NCBI RefSeq assembly: GCF_037414475.1
Contig: NZ_CP147913.1
Coordinates: 3,410,001 to 3,474,000, forward strand
From: Myxococcus stipitatus
GTDB lineage: Bacteria; Myxococcota; Myxococcia; Myxococcales; Myxococcaceae
DNA length: 64,000 nucleotides
Direction: 5' to 3'
A program made the position numbers and the translations under genes. Below are positions 42,218 through 51,416 of this stretch, piece by piece (position 1 is the stretch's first letter; the number at the start of each line of letters is the position of its first letter). The notes beneath the pieces were generated by a model, which searched no databases, was not told where the DNA came from, and worked only from the letters and a program-made list of their open reading frames with translations.

Positions 42218-42298
42218 CACACGACCATCCCCACGTCTCGGACCTCCACCATCGCCACGAGCACTGACGCGGGGCCGTGGAACCTGAGCCAGGACACA

Positions 42299-43771
42299 GT
42301 GCGAACGCCCGTCTGTCGGGCCGCCCCTCCCGTTGTCGTGTCTGCCCACCGGCTCCAGCTTCCGCCAGGGAGTCCGTTCGCGGGTCTTCAGCGGAGAACG
42401 GGGGGCGACGTCTTGGGGGCGCACACACGGCGGCCGCATGAGGGGCAGTCCCTGCGCTGGTGGGTCCGCCACCAACTGTGGATTCCGCCCATCGTGGGGG
42501 CCGTGGTCGGCGGATGCCTGGGCGTCCTCTTCGTGCAGCCGCCCTTCCCCATCGAATGGGTGTTGAGTGGAGCCGCCTGGCAAGCGACGGCCACCGAGGC
42601 ACGGAGCGCGCTCTCCGCGGTGCTGGGCATCGCAATCACCTCGCTCAGCATCATCCTGTCACTCTCCATGCTCGTGGTGCAGAACGCCGCGGGGCAGTAC
42701 TCACCGCGACTGCTGCGCAAGTACCTGCACAGCGCGGGCATCCGGGTGGTCATCCCGGTGTTCGTCGGCACGAGCGTCTACTGCCTCGTGGCGGCACACG
42801 CGTTCGGGTTCCTCTCGGAGGTCGAGCGCGCGCCGCGCCCCGCACTCGGGCTGGCCATGCTGCTGCTCATCATCTGCGAGGGCGCCCTCGTCTACTCGGT
42901 GTTCCAGACGTTCCAAATCATGCGCGTGGAGAACCTCGTCAGGCGGGTGCGAGAAGACACGGTGGACACGGCGCGAACCCTTGAGCGCTTCCGCGCCCGA
43001 GACCTGCCCGGAGCGCCGCCAGTGTGTCCTCGAACCGGCGCGGTCTGGCCGCTGCGCGTCCAGCGCAACGGCTTCATCGTCTCCGTCAATGCCCAGGCGA
43101 TTCTCGACGTGGCCACGACGACCCGGCTCATCGTCCATCTGGAGCGCGCCATCGGCGAGCCGGTGACTCAAGGCGATGAGGTCGGCTGGCTCGAGATGGA
43201 GGCCGCCGCGCCGCCCTCGCGACTCGAGTCCCCCGAGGCGCTCGTGCTCCGTGCCATCCGGTTGGACCGGTGGCGCGACGAAGACAGGGACATCGCCCTG
43301 GGCGTGCGTCAACTGGTGGACGTGGCCATCAAGGCGCTGTCCCCGGGAATCAACGACCCGTACACCGCCGTGGAGTCCGTGGACCAGATGACGTTCCTGC
43401 TGTGTGAGCTGAGTCAGCTCCAGCTCGGGTCCCGCGTGTTGGCGGATGCGTCAGGAACCCCACGCGTCTTCCTGCGCGGGCCCACGTTGAGGGACCTGCT
43501 CTTGCTGGCCACGGACCAGATTCTCCGCTACGGCGGGGGAGAACCGGCGGTGGTGCTCCGGCTCCTGCGCCTCACCGCCGCCGTGGGCCTGCGCATGCGC
43601 GACGCGGAGGACCGCCAGGCCGCGCGGGAGCAGCTCCACTCCATCCTCGCTGTCTCCGAGCAGACACAGCGCGGCGCCACATCGCACACGCTCCTGCGCC
43701 GTCACGCCGAAGCCCTCGAACAGGCGCTCGAGGGTGGCCCGTGGCCCGCCCTCCCCGCCATCGGCTTCTGA
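42299..43771 (+). CDS. DUF2254 membrane protein
   Basis: A product of about 490 residues matching DUF2254: N-terminal hydrophobic helices (HQLWIPPIVGAVVGGCLGVLFV; LGIAITSLSIILSLSMLVVQNAAGQYSPRLL; VVIPVFVGTSVYCLVAAHAFGFL; LGLAMLLLIICEGALVYSVFQ) and a cytoplasmic domain with LALSPGINDPYTA-like (KALSPGINDPYTAVESVDQM). The N-terminal about 45 residues are Arg/Pro-rich, so the true start may lie later than GTG 42299. Function unknown; some relatives are predicted small ion channels. Confidence 0.8.
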   Translation: MRTPVCRAAPPVVVSAHRLQLPPGSPFAGLQRRTGGDVLGAHTRRPHEGQSLRWWVRHQLWIPPIVGAVVGGCLGVLFVQPPFPIEWVLSGAAWQATATEARSALSAVLGIAITSLSIILSLSMLVVQNAAGQYSPRLLRKYLHSAGIRVVIPVFVGTSVYCLVAAHAFGFLSEVERAPRPALGLAMLLLIICEGALVYSVFQTFQIMRVENLVRRVREDTVDTARTLERFRARDLPGAPPVCPRTGAVWPLRVQRNGFIVSVNAQAILDVATTTRLIVHLERAIGEPVTQGDEVGWLEMEAAAPPSRLESPEALVLRAIRLDRWRDEDRDIALGVRQLVDVAIKALSPGINDPYTAVESVDQMTFLLCELSQLQLGSRVLADASGTPRVFLRGPTLRDLLLLATDQILRYGGGEPAVVLRLLRLTAAVGLRMRDAEDRQAAREQLHSILAVSEQTQRGATSHTLLRRHAEALEQALEGGPWPALPAIGF

Positions 43772-43860
43772 GTCACGGCCTGCCCTCGAGTGCCGGTGGA
43801 CACCGGCGCCATCGTTGCGAGCCTCCCAGGGCAGGACCCCCTCAGGCGTGGACGGGCGGG

Positions 43861-44352
43861 ATGGCCACGGAGTTCGGAAGTGGAGACGTGCTCGTTCGGC
43901 TCCTCGTGGCGGGGGCCGCGGGCATCGTCCTGGGGCTGCCCTACCGCAAGCGGCCGGGCGGCGTGCGCACGCACTACCTGGTGACGCTGGGCGCCGCGCT
44001 CTTCTGCACCTCGGGCGTGAACGTGGCGGAGGTTCCCTCGGAGACCTTGCGCATCATCCAAGGCGTGGCGTCCGGCATCGGCTTCGTCGGCGCGGCGAGT
44101 GTCCTCAAGAAGGGCAGCGCCATCTTCGGCATCACGACCGCCGCGTCCATCTGGATTGCCGCGGCGGTGGGCTGCGAGGCCGCGCTGGGCAACCCGCTGC
44201 TCGCCGCCTGTGTCGCGATGGCCATCTCCCTGACGAGTTGGCTGGTGGGGCTCCTGGAGAGCAAGGTGTTCCACCGCAAACGCATCATGCGGGGCGCGCG
44301 GGAGCTCCGGGAGCTGCTCGGCGAGGAGAAGCCCGAAGACAAGCCGCGCTGA
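43861..44352 (+). CDS. MgtC/SapB-like membrane protein
   Basis: A 163-residue membrane protein: helices at about 9-25, 36-55, 65-83, 91-110 and 112-130, with the MgtC signature RLLVAGAAGIVLGLPYRKRPGGVRTHYLVTLGAALF and ASGIGFVGAASVLKKGSAIFGITTAASIWIAAAVG. Members support Mg limitation and acid survival or modulate the ATP synthase. ATG 43861 is chosen because upstream in-frame sequence is the Arg/Pro-rich type. It follows the DUF2254 gene by 89 bases and is convergent with the sulfatase gene. Confidence 0.87.
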   Translation: MATEFGSGDVLVRLLVAGAAGIVLGLPYRKRPGGVRTHYLVTLGAALFCTSGVNVAEVPSETLRIIQGVASGIGFVGAASVLKKGSAIFGITTAASIWIAAAVGCEAALGNPLLAACVAMAISLTSWLVGLLESKVFHRKRIMRGARELRELLGEEKPEDKPR

Positions 44353-44398
44353 CGCGGAGGGCGCCATTCCCCCCCTCCGCGCCCCCCCGCCGATGGCG

Positions 44399-46072
44399 TC
44401 AGGCGTGGCTCTGCTGGAGGCGGTGGATGGCCTTCTCCACCTCCTTCGCGAACGCCATCACCTGGTCACCGACCTCCGACTTCCCGTGCTTCTGCGCCTC
44501 CTGCATCTTCTGCCGCACCTGGTCCTTGAGGGGGCCGATGCTGAGGCTGCCCGGAGCCTGGCTCGGGACGTAGTCCAGGAGGCTCTGCGCGAACTTTCTC
44601 ACCAGCAGCTGCGCGGGGACGAAGAGGAACATCCGCTCGCCATACCAACTCGTGTAGAGGCCGGAGTAGAGCGACTCCTCGAACGGGTCCGAGCGGAGGT
44701 TGATGAGGTAGGGCCACGCCGGATTGAAGCGCTTGCCGCTGAACCACATGTCAGGCCCGTGGCCGTCCTGGTAGGCGAAGATGACCTTCCAGTCGTCGTA
44801 GCGGACCGCCGCGATGTCGCCGCTGTCGAGCACGTAGACGAACTCGTGCCGCTGGCCCGGCTCCTTGCCGGACAGGAGGCCGCGCTGGTCATACCCGTCC
44901 AGGTGGACGCGGAACTTCTTGCCGCCGACGCTGTGGCCTTGCTTGCACTTCTCCACCAGGTCCGTGGGCCCACCCGCCGCGGCCACGAGCGTGGGCATCC
45001 AGTCCTCGTGGGCGAAGATGTCGTTGATGACCGTGCCCGGCTCGATGACCCCGGGCCAGCGCACCACACACGGCACCCGCACGCCGCCCTCCCAGGTGGA
45101 GCCCTTCTCGCCCCGGAAGGGCGCGTTGCCACCGTCGGGCCAGCCCATCTTCTCCACGCCGTTGTCGGTGGAGAACACGACCAGGGTGTTGTCCGCGACG
45201 CCCAGTTCGTCGAGCTTCGCGAGCAGCGAGCCCACGATGTCGTCCAGCTCCGTCATCGCGTCCGCGTAGAGCCCCTTGCCGGTCTTGTTGCGATACTTCT
45301 CCTGCAAGAAGGTCCAGACGTGGGTGCGCGTGGTGTTGTGCCAGATGAAGAAGGGCTTGTCGGCCTTCACCGCCTGCTCCATGAAGGCCAGCGACGACGA
45401 AAGGAACTCGCCGTCCACCGTCTCCATGCGCTTGGTCGTCAGCGGCCCCGTGTCGACAATCTTCTGGCGGCCCACGCGGCCCCAGCGAGGCTCCTCGGTC
45501 GGGTCGTCGCGCTCGGTCGCCCAGGAGTGCAGCACACCTCGCGGCCCGAAGCGGGCCTTGAAGGCCGGGTCCTTGGGGTAGTCAGGGCACTCGGGTTCGT
45601 TCTCGGCGTTGAGGTGGTAGAGGTTGCCGTGGAACTCGTCGAAGCCGTGCACGGTGGGCAGGTAGCGGTTCGAGTCGCCCAGGTGATTCTTTCCGAACTG
45701 TCCACACGTGTAGCCCAGGGGCTTGAGCATCTCCGCGATGGTGGGGTCCGAGTCCTGGAGGCCGTAGTCCGCGCCGGGCATGCCGATGGTGGTCAACCCG
45801 GTGCGCAGCGGGTTCATGCCGGTGATGAAGGCCGCGCGGCCCGCGGTGCAGCTCTGCTGGCCGTAGCAGTCCGTCATCAGCGCGCCTTGCTTGGCGATGC
45901 GGTCGATGTTGGGCGTGCGATAGCCCATCATCCCCTGGTTGTACGCGCTGATGTTCCACAGGCCGATGTCATCCCCCCAGATGACCAGGATGTTCGGCTT
46001 CTTCCCCGACTGCTTGCCGTTGTGGCCGTTACCGCCGTGACCGTTGCCCTTCGACTTGCCGCTGCTCGCCAT
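44399..46072 (-). CDS. Sulfatase (arylsulfatase family)
   Basis: A 557-residue alkaline-phosphatase-fold sulfatase. Metal residues D34-D35 lie in IWGDDIGLWN. The formylglycine site is C75 in SCTAGRAAFITG, a CxAxR variant of the usual CxPxR. A further DNG (FSTDNGVEK) holds the Asp-Asn metal pair. No signal peptide, but the first 25 residues are Gly/His/Lys-rich. Formylglycine formation needs a maturase not encoded here. It would remove sulfate from an aryl or sugar ester; the length suits the AtsA-type class. Confidence 0.92.
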   Translation of the reverse strand: MASSGKSKGNGHGGNGHNGKQSGKKPNILVIWGDDIGLWNISAYNQGMMGYRTPNIDRIAKQGALMTDCYGQQSCTAGRAAFITGMNPLRTGLTTIGMPGADYGLQDSDPTIAEMLKPLGYTCGQFGKNHLGDSNRYLPTVHGFDEFHGNLYHLNAENEPECPDYPKDPAFKARFGPRGVLHSWATERDDPTEEPRWGRVGRQKIVDTGPLTTKRMETVDGEFLSSSLAFMEQAVKADKPFFIWHNTTRTHVWTFLQEKYRNKTGKGLYADAMTELDDIVGSLLAKLDELGVADNTLVVFSTDNGVEKMGWPDGGNAPFRGEKGSTWEGGVRVPCVVRWPGVIEPGTVINDIFAHEDWMPTLVAAAGGPTDLVEKCKQGHSVGGKKFRVHLDGYDQRGLLSGKEPGQRHEFVYVLDSGDIAAVRYDDWKVIFAYQDGHGPDMWFSGKRFNPAWPYLINLRSDPFEESLYSGLYTSWYGERMFLFVPAQLLVRKFAQSLLDYVPSQAPGSLSIGPLKDQVRQKMQEAQKHGKSEVGDQVMAFAKEVEKAIHRLQQSHA

Positions 46073-46195
46073 GCGCGCCCCCGCCCCGTGGAGTGATGGT
46101 CTCTCCGAGGGCCAAGGTGCGATGCGCGGTCACCCGGAGCGAGTGGTTCCCTGGGGAGGGACAGCAGGCGAGCCACCGCCCCTCTCCTTCGCGCG

Positions 46196-47074
46196 CTAGA
46201 GCCCCACGTCCACGTCGCGCTGGAGCCAGCCCACGCCTCCGCGCCCATCCCGCACCACCACCCAGACCGAGATGCGCTGGGGCTTGTCCGGCGTCTCGTA
46301 CTTCGACGTGGGGTCTCCGGGCCGTCCGTCCACCGGTTCCTGCGAGCGGAACTCCTTCACCTCGCCGTCCCCTGACGCGAACCAGCTGTAGAACACCTGC
46401 TCCGTGCGCGGGCCGTCCTCCGCCGCGTACACCTCCGCGCTGCCCTCCGTGAGCACCGGCCGGAACACCACCTCCGCCTTCACCGGCAACGGCCCCACCA
46501 ACGGCGCGTCGTTCCACAGGATGTCCGCCACCGCCGGGTTGTGATTCGGCGCCGTCGTCGAGCGCACCAGCACCTGCCGGATGCCTCGCTCCACGCCCTC
46601 GGGTGTCCCCGAGCCATCCGACGCCTCGTATCCCACGAAGAGCGGAATGCCCTTCTCCAGCGCCGCCCGGGTCCGCGGGTCATTCGGGTCCGGCGTCGGC
46701 CCGCCATTCGGATTCGCCGCCGTCAGCGCCTGCGCCAACACCGCCTGCACACGCGGGTCCTGCAATGACAACACCCCATCCTGCAACGCCACCCCGTTGT
46801 CTCCCGGGCACCGGCCGTCGTAGGGATTCCCATCCAACCGGCACAGCGCATACGTCACCGTCACGGGACGCGCGTCCGGCGTCACCGCCAACGCGCTGAA
46901 TGACACCGGCCCCGGCATCTCTCCCGTGTCCGGGTTGAGCACCAGCTCCGGAGGCTCCGCGCGGATGCCCAGCACTCGCACGCGCCGGATTTCGCTCTGC
47001 AACTCGAAGTCGGGGCCACAGCCCAGGTTCGCTCCCAGCAACGCGGCCAGGATGATGAAGACTCGCGCGCGCAT
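46196..47074 (-). CDS. Hypothetical lipoprotein next to TonB-dependent receptor
   Basis: A 292-residue lipoprotein (lipobox ANLGC). Beta-rich, with two Ig-like segments (RVRVLGIRAEPPELVLNPDTG..., PVKAEVVFRPVLTEGSAEVYAAEDG) and a paired Cys (YALCRLDGNPYDGRCPGD). It follows the TonB-dependent receptor gene by 3 bases, so they are co-transcribed, and it may be the receptor's surface partner. No family I recognise. Confidence 0.8.
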   Translation of the reverse strand: MRARVFIILAALLGANLGCGPDFELQSEIRRVRVLGIRAEPPELVLNPDTGEMPGPVSFSALAVTPDARPVTVTYALCRLDGNPYDGRCPGDNGVALQDGVLSLQDPRVQAVLAQALTAANPNGGPTPDPNDPRTRAALEKGIPLFVGYEASDGSGTPEGVERGIRQVLVRSTTAPNHNPAVADILWNDAPLVGPLPVKAEVVFRPVLTEGSAEVYAAEDGPRTEQVFYSWFASGDGEVKEFRSQEPVDGRPGDPTSKYETPDKPQRISVWVVVRDGRGGVGWLQRDVDVGL

Positions 47075-47077
47075 GCT

Positions 47078-49699
47078 CTAGAAGCTCCCCTTCGCGCCGA
47101 GGACAGGGAGGATGGGCAGTCCCTTGAAGTAGGCGCTCTGGCTGTAGTTGTAGTTGTAGGCGATGCCCTCCACCGCCGGGTTCTGGTACGCGTTCATCAA
47201 GTCCAGGTAGACGTCCAACGTCCACGTGTCGAAGACGAAAATCTTGTCCACGCGGACGTCCAGTTGGTTGAAGGACGGCAGCCGCCGGGAGTTCACCGCC
47301 GCGAACAGCGGCAGGAACACGTCGTTGGTGTCGTCGCGCACCGCGCCCACCACCGGCGTCGTCGGATTCCCCGACGCGAAGCGGAAGCGCGCCCCCACCT
47401 CCCAGCCTTTCGGCAGCTTGTAGGACGCAATCGCGGTCAGCACGTGCGTCTGGTCATTGTCGAACAAGCGCCACGCCGCACCCGGCGCGTCCCGCCGCTC
47501 GCTGCGGCTCAGCGTGTACGAAATCCAGCCGAACAGGCGCTCGGTCAACGAGCGGCGGATGAGCACCTCCAACCCGTAGATGCGCCCCACGCCGCCGTTC
47601 TTCAGCCGCTCCGGCACCCGCTCACCGTCGCGCTCCACGAGCGCGTCCGAGCGCACGATGAGGTCATCCAGGTCGTTGTAGAAGACCTCGCCGCTGATGA
47701 ACCACTCCTGGCGCGGCTGCCACTCCGCGCCCACGCTGTACTGCAACGAGCGCTTGGCCTTCAGGTCCGGATTGCCGAAGTCCACGCTGGCCTCATCCTG
47801 GATGGGCGGCCCGTGATACACGCCCGCGCCGCCCTTCAGCGTCACCGCGTCCGTGAGCGCGTAGCGCACCGCCAGCCTCGGGTTGAGCGTGTACCGGGCG
47901 TCCTTCTGGTCCGTGAACACGTAGCCCTCCGCGCGCACCCCCGGCACCAACAAGAGCCCCTTCACCGGACTCACGCGGCCCTCTACCCACAGCGAGGGGT
48001 AGAACTGCACGAAGTCACCATCCGCCGTGACCAGCGCCTCGTTGACGAGCGGCCGGGGCGGCTCACCCTCGCGCGGCGGGCTCTGGATGCGCGCCTTCAC
48101 CCGCGCGAAGTTGCTCGTCACGTCCACGCCGCCCGCCAACGTCAACGACTCGAGCAGCACATACTCGGCCGTGGAGCGCAGGCTCAGGTCCGTGGAGGCG
48201 ATGCGCAGGTTGCGCGCCCCCACCTCGAACTCCACCAGCGTGTTGCCCACCAACGCCTGCGTGTCCAGGGTGAGCGCGTCCGCGCGGTACTGATGGCGCA
48301 GCCGCAGCTGGTTGAAGCCCGTGGTGACATCCAGCGCGCCCGTGACGGTGGGGTCGTCGTCCGAGGGCCGGTCGAACACCAACCCCAACCGGTCCCGCGA
48401 GGTGAGCCCCTGGAACGAGAACGTGTGCCGAGGCAGCACCTTCGGCTTCCACACCAGCTTGAGCTGCGCGTCGTAGTAGCGCGGCGCCACCTGCAAGCTC
48501 GGTCCATCCCCCTCCGGCACCACGCCCAACACCAGGTCCACGTACGAGCGCCGCCCGCCGATGGCGAACCCCAACGTGTCCGTGATGGGCCCTTCGATGA
48601 CCGCGTTCGACTCGATGAGGCTCACGCCCGCCGTGCCGTGGATGCGGTCCATCTTCGGCTCACGGCTGCGCACGTTGATGACGCCGCCCGTGATGTCGCC
48701 GTAGTAGGCGGAGAAGTTGCCGGGCAGGTAGTCCAGCGCGTCCAGGAGCTCGGAGTTGTAGACGCTCGTCAGGCCGCCGAAGTGGAACAGCAGGGGGATG
48801 CGCTGGCCGTCCAGGAAGACGCCAGACTCCTGCGGGCTGGTGCCGCGGATGACCAGCTGGCCGCCGTTGAACGCGGGCCGCGCGACACCGGGCAGGTTCT
48901 GCACCACCTTGAGCGTGTCGCCCTGCGTGCCGGGCACCCGCTGCACCTCCGCCACCTGGAGCGTGGTGCTCGTCACTTCCTTGCGCTCGCGCTCGCTGCG
49001 CACCACCGTCTCGTACGCGCTGAAGATGCGCTTCTGCACGTAGTACGTGGCGCGGGTCTCCAGCCCTTCCGACATCGTCTCCTTCGTGCGGAAGCGGTCA
49101 TACCCGCCCAGCACCACCAGCACCTCGTGTGTGCCCAGCGGCACCCCCCGGAAGGAGAAGCGCCCCTCGTCATCCGCGACGGTGGACAGCTCCAGGTCCG
49201 GAATCACCACCTCCGCGCCCGCCAGCGGCTTGCGCGAGCCTCGCTCCAGCGCCCGGCCACTGAAGTTCACCGGCGCTTGCGGCGCGGCGACACCGCCGTC
49301 CTCGGACGGCTCGGGCTGCACGGGCCGGAAGACGAACTGGTACGCGTACTGGATGCGCACCGGCGCGGGGACGTGGTCCACGTGCGCGGGTTCGAACTGG
49401 AACTGCTTCACCGCCTCCACGGCGGCCTCGTCGAAGCCGTGGCCCGCGGGTTGCGTCACCTCGACATTCGTGACGGCGCCCGTCTCCGAGATGTCGATGA
49501 GCATCACCACCGTCCCCTCCAGCTGCTGGGCGGCGGCCTCGGGGGGATACGGCGCTTCGACCTGACGCAGCAGCTCCGGGGGCTTGGTCAGCACACCGGT
49601 GGGGACACCCGCGTCGGGGTCGGCGACGCCGCCATCCGGGGCCTGGGCCAGCGCCCCGGTGGCAACGAGGATACAGAGGACGGCGAAGAGCGTTTTCAT
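47078..49699 (-). CDS. TonB-dependent outer-membrane receptor with fused TonB-C domain
   Basis: A product of 873 residues. After the signal peptide (ending near GALAQ), residues about 45-130 form a TonB C-terminal-like domain (VEAPYPPEAAAQQLEGTVVMLIDISETGAVTNVEVTQPAGHGFDEAAVEAVKQFQFEPA). Residues 145-220 are a carboxypeptidase-regulatory-like beta domain, then the plug (VQNLPGVARPAFNGGQLVIRGTSPQESGVFLDGQRIPL) and the barrel up to the C-terminal SF. Having a TonB domain on the receptor itself is unusual but known in myxobacterial proteins. It probably takes up a large molecule. The upstream OmpA lipoprotein gene is 40 bases away. Confidence 0.9.
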   Translation of the reverse strand: MKTLFAVLCILVATGALAQAPDGGVADPDAGVPTGVLTKPPELLRQVEAPYPPEAAAQQLEGTVVMLIDISETGAVTNVEVTQPAGHGFDEAAVEAVKQFQFEPAHVDHVPAPVRIQYAYQFVFRPVQPEPSEDGGVAAPQAPVNFSGRALERGSRKPLAGAEVVIPDLELSTVADDEGRFSFRGVPLGTHEVLVVLGGYDRFRTKETMSEGLETRATYYVQKRIFSAYETVVRSERERKEVTSTTLQVAEVQRVPGTQGDTLKVVQNLPGVARPAFNGGQLVIRGTSPQESGVFLDGQRIPLLFHFGGLTSVYNSELLDALDYLPGNFSAYYGDITGGVINVRSREPKMDRIHGTAGVSLIESNAVIEGPITDTLGFAIGGRRSYVDLVLGVVPEGDGPSLQVAPRYYDAQLKLVWKPKVLPRHTFSFQGLTSRDRLGLVFDRPSDDDPTVTGALDVTTGFNQLRLRHQYRADALTLDTQALVGNTLVEFEVGARNLRIASTDLSLRSTAEYVLLESLTLAGGVDVTSNFARVKARIQSPPREGEPPRPLVNEALVTADGDFVQFYPSLWVEGRVSPVKGLLLVPGVRAEGYVFTDQKDARYTLNPRLAVRYALTDAVTLKGGAGVYHGPPIQDEASVDFGNPDLKAKRSLQYSVGAEWQPRQEWFISGEVFYNDLDDLIVRSDALVERDGERVPERLKNGGVGRIYGLEVLIRRSLTERLFGWISYTLSRSERRDAPGAAWRLFDNDQTHVLTAIASYKLPKGWEVGARFRFASGNPTTPVVGAVRDDTNDVFLPLFAAVNSRRLPSFNQLDVRVDKIFVFDTWTLDVYLDLMNAYQNPAVEGIAYNYNYSQSAYFKGLPILPVLGAKGSF

Positions 49700-49739
49700 G
49701 AGGGGAAGAGCGCGCGTGACACGCCCTTCCCCGAAGCTC

Positions 49740-50543
49740 TCACAACTTGGGCGCGAGCACGATTTCGATGCGCCGGTTCAGGCTGCGGTTCTCCGCCGAA
49801 TCGTTGGCCGCGATGGGCTGGTACTGGCCGTAGCCCGCCGCCGACAGCCGCGTCGGGTCCACGCCCGCGTCCTGGAGCGTGCGCACCACCGCCATGGCAC
49901 GCGCCAGGCTCAGCTCCCAGTTGGTCTGGAACTGCCCGCCGCTGGTGGGCACGTCGTCCGTGTGCCCTTCCACGCGGATGATCTTGCCCTGCACCGTCTT
50001 GAGCGCCTCGGCGATCTTGTTCAGCGCCGCCGTGCCCTCCTTGCCCACCCGCGACGAGCCGGAGGCGAAGAGAATCTTGTCCTTGAGCTGCACCGTCATC
50101 CGGCCCTTGAGCTCGGACAGCTCAATCTTTCCTTCCGAAATCTCCTGCTTGAGGCTGTGCGCCAGGTTCTCGTACTCGGAGCTCTTCTTCTCCAGCTCCT
50201 CCTTCGCCTGCGCCAGCTTCTTGGAGTTGCGCGCCAGCTCGTCGTTGAGCGCGGAGAGCTGCGCGTTCTGCTCCTGCAACGCGCGGCGCTCGGCGGCGCC
50301 CGTCGTGAGCCTCGACTCGGAAGCCGTCAGGCGCGTCTCCAGCGCCTGCTTCTCCTGGTCCTGGGTGGCGATCTTCTCCGCCAGCTCCTTCACCTTGGCT
50401 TCGGCGGCCTCGCGAGCGCCCTTCTCGTCATTGAGGCCCTTGCTCAGTTGCTCCGCCTCCAGGGCCTTCGCGTCGAACGTGCCCTGCGTGACGCAACCCG
50501 TGGAGAGGGCCACCAGCGAAGCCAGAATCAGCCGTGTCCGCAT
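49740..50543 (-). CDS. OmpA-family lipoprotein with coiled coil
   Basis: A 267-residue lipoprotein (lipobox LSTGC). Residues about 25-145 are a long charged coiled coil (KVKELAEKIATQDQEKQALETRL and following), and the C-terminal about 120 residues are an OmpA peptidoglycan-binding domain (ILFASGSSRVGKEGTAALNKIAEAL, VEGHTDDVPTSGG, RAMAVVRTLQDAGVD, NRSLNRRIEIVL). It ties the outer membrane to peptidoglycan. ATG 50543 begins the signal peptide; the frame continuing upstream is a shadow. Confidence 0.92.
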   Translation of the reverse strand: MRTRLILASLVALSTGCVTQGTFDAKALEAEQLSKGLNDEKGAREAAEAKVKELAEKIATQDQEKQALETRLTASESRLTTGAAERRALQEQNAQLSALNDELARNSKKLAQAKEELEKKSSEYENLAHSLKQEISEGKIELSELKGRMTVQLKDKILFASGSSRVGKEGTAALNKIAEALKTVQGKIIRVEGHTDDVPTSGGQFQTNWELSLARAMAVVRTLQDAGVDPTRLSAAGYGQYQPIAANDSAENRSLNRRIEIVLAPKL

Positions 50544-50623
50544 GTGTATGAATTCTCCCGACAACAATGGTTGGAGCCCCAGAGTACCGCTCATGGGGCG
50601 CCAGGTCAGGAAGAACCCACAGT

Positions 50624-51178
50624 TCAGCGGGGGAAGATGGGGTGCACGTCCAGCCACGCCGAAAAGAGCGCATCCGCAAAGGATTTGCCGGGGATGAAGA
50701 CGCCCCCGCTGGCCTCTCCGGCGATCTCCAAACCACCCCCGGGCGTGTAGGTGATGATGAGGTCTCCGCCCTTCGCCACGTCGCGCAAGGACGCCAGCAT
50801 CACCCCCACCTGCTGGGCCAGGGGCCCCTCGCGCAGGTCCGGATTGCGGTACAGGCCGTTGCGCAGGCTCTCCACCAACTGGGAGCGGCTGATGTCGCGC
50901 AGGAAGCGGAAGTGGAGGCGCTTGACGGAGTTGGAGGCGATGGCCTCCGACACGCTGCGCGGCTGGTCCTCCAGGTAGAGGCTCCACACGTAGACCTTGA
51001 AGATGAAGCGCTTGTGCAGCTCCATGTGGGCCAGCGCCACGGTGCGGCCCTGGAGCGTCAGCGAGTCCGGCATGCGGACCCCGCCCACCTGCTTCTGCCC
51101 GGCGAAGGCCACCCCGGATGCCAGGGTCAGCCCCAGCACGAGCCACCGCGCGATTCTCCGCAACGCCTGCTCCTTCAT
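50624..51178 (-). CDS. Chalcone-isomerase-like secreted protein
   Basis: A 184-residue product with a signal peptide (RWLVLGLTLASGVAFAG) and a chalcone-isomerase-like core (GGVRMPDSLTLQGRTVALAHMELHKRFIFKVYVWSLYLED, LHFLRDIS-like LHFRFLRDISRSQLVESLRNG, and VFIPGKSFADALFSAWLD). Bacterial members of this fold usually bind fatty acids or are not enzymes in the flavonoid sense. ATG 51178 fits the signal. It lies 80 bases upstream of the OmpA lipoprotein gene on the same strand. Confidence 0.85.
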   Translation of the reverse strand: MKEQALRRIARWLVLGLTLASGVAFAGQKQVGGVRMPDSLTLQGRTVALAHMELHKRFIFKVYVWSLYLEDQPRSVSEAIASNSVKRLHFRFLRDISRSQLVESLRNGLYRNPDLREGPLAQQVGVMLASLRDVAKGGDLIITYTPGGGLEIAGEASGGVFIPGKSFADALFSAWLDVHPIFPR

Positions 51179-51416
51179 GCGTCCGACCCCCGCCCAGCCC
51201 GAGTCCGGTCCTCCCAGAGGTGCGCACGCCCCCGGCATTCCGCCAGCCGAAGCCCCCGCACCCCTGTCGCACAGTGGACGGGGGAGGCCCGGGGGAATGA
51301 GGGAAGCTGCTCGGAGAGGCTCGAAACCATGACGCTCGTTGGAGAACATACCAGTGCTCTCTGACGTGTGCGCCAGTCAGGTTCAGACAGGGGCCCGAAG
51401 GCCCGGCCCGCCAGGG

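Noticed and set aside
47264-49981. 905-residue plus-strand open frame
   Set aside because: It lies opposite the TonB-dependent receptor, is dominated by Arg/His/Val and has no recognisable domain. It is a shadow of GC-rich codon use.
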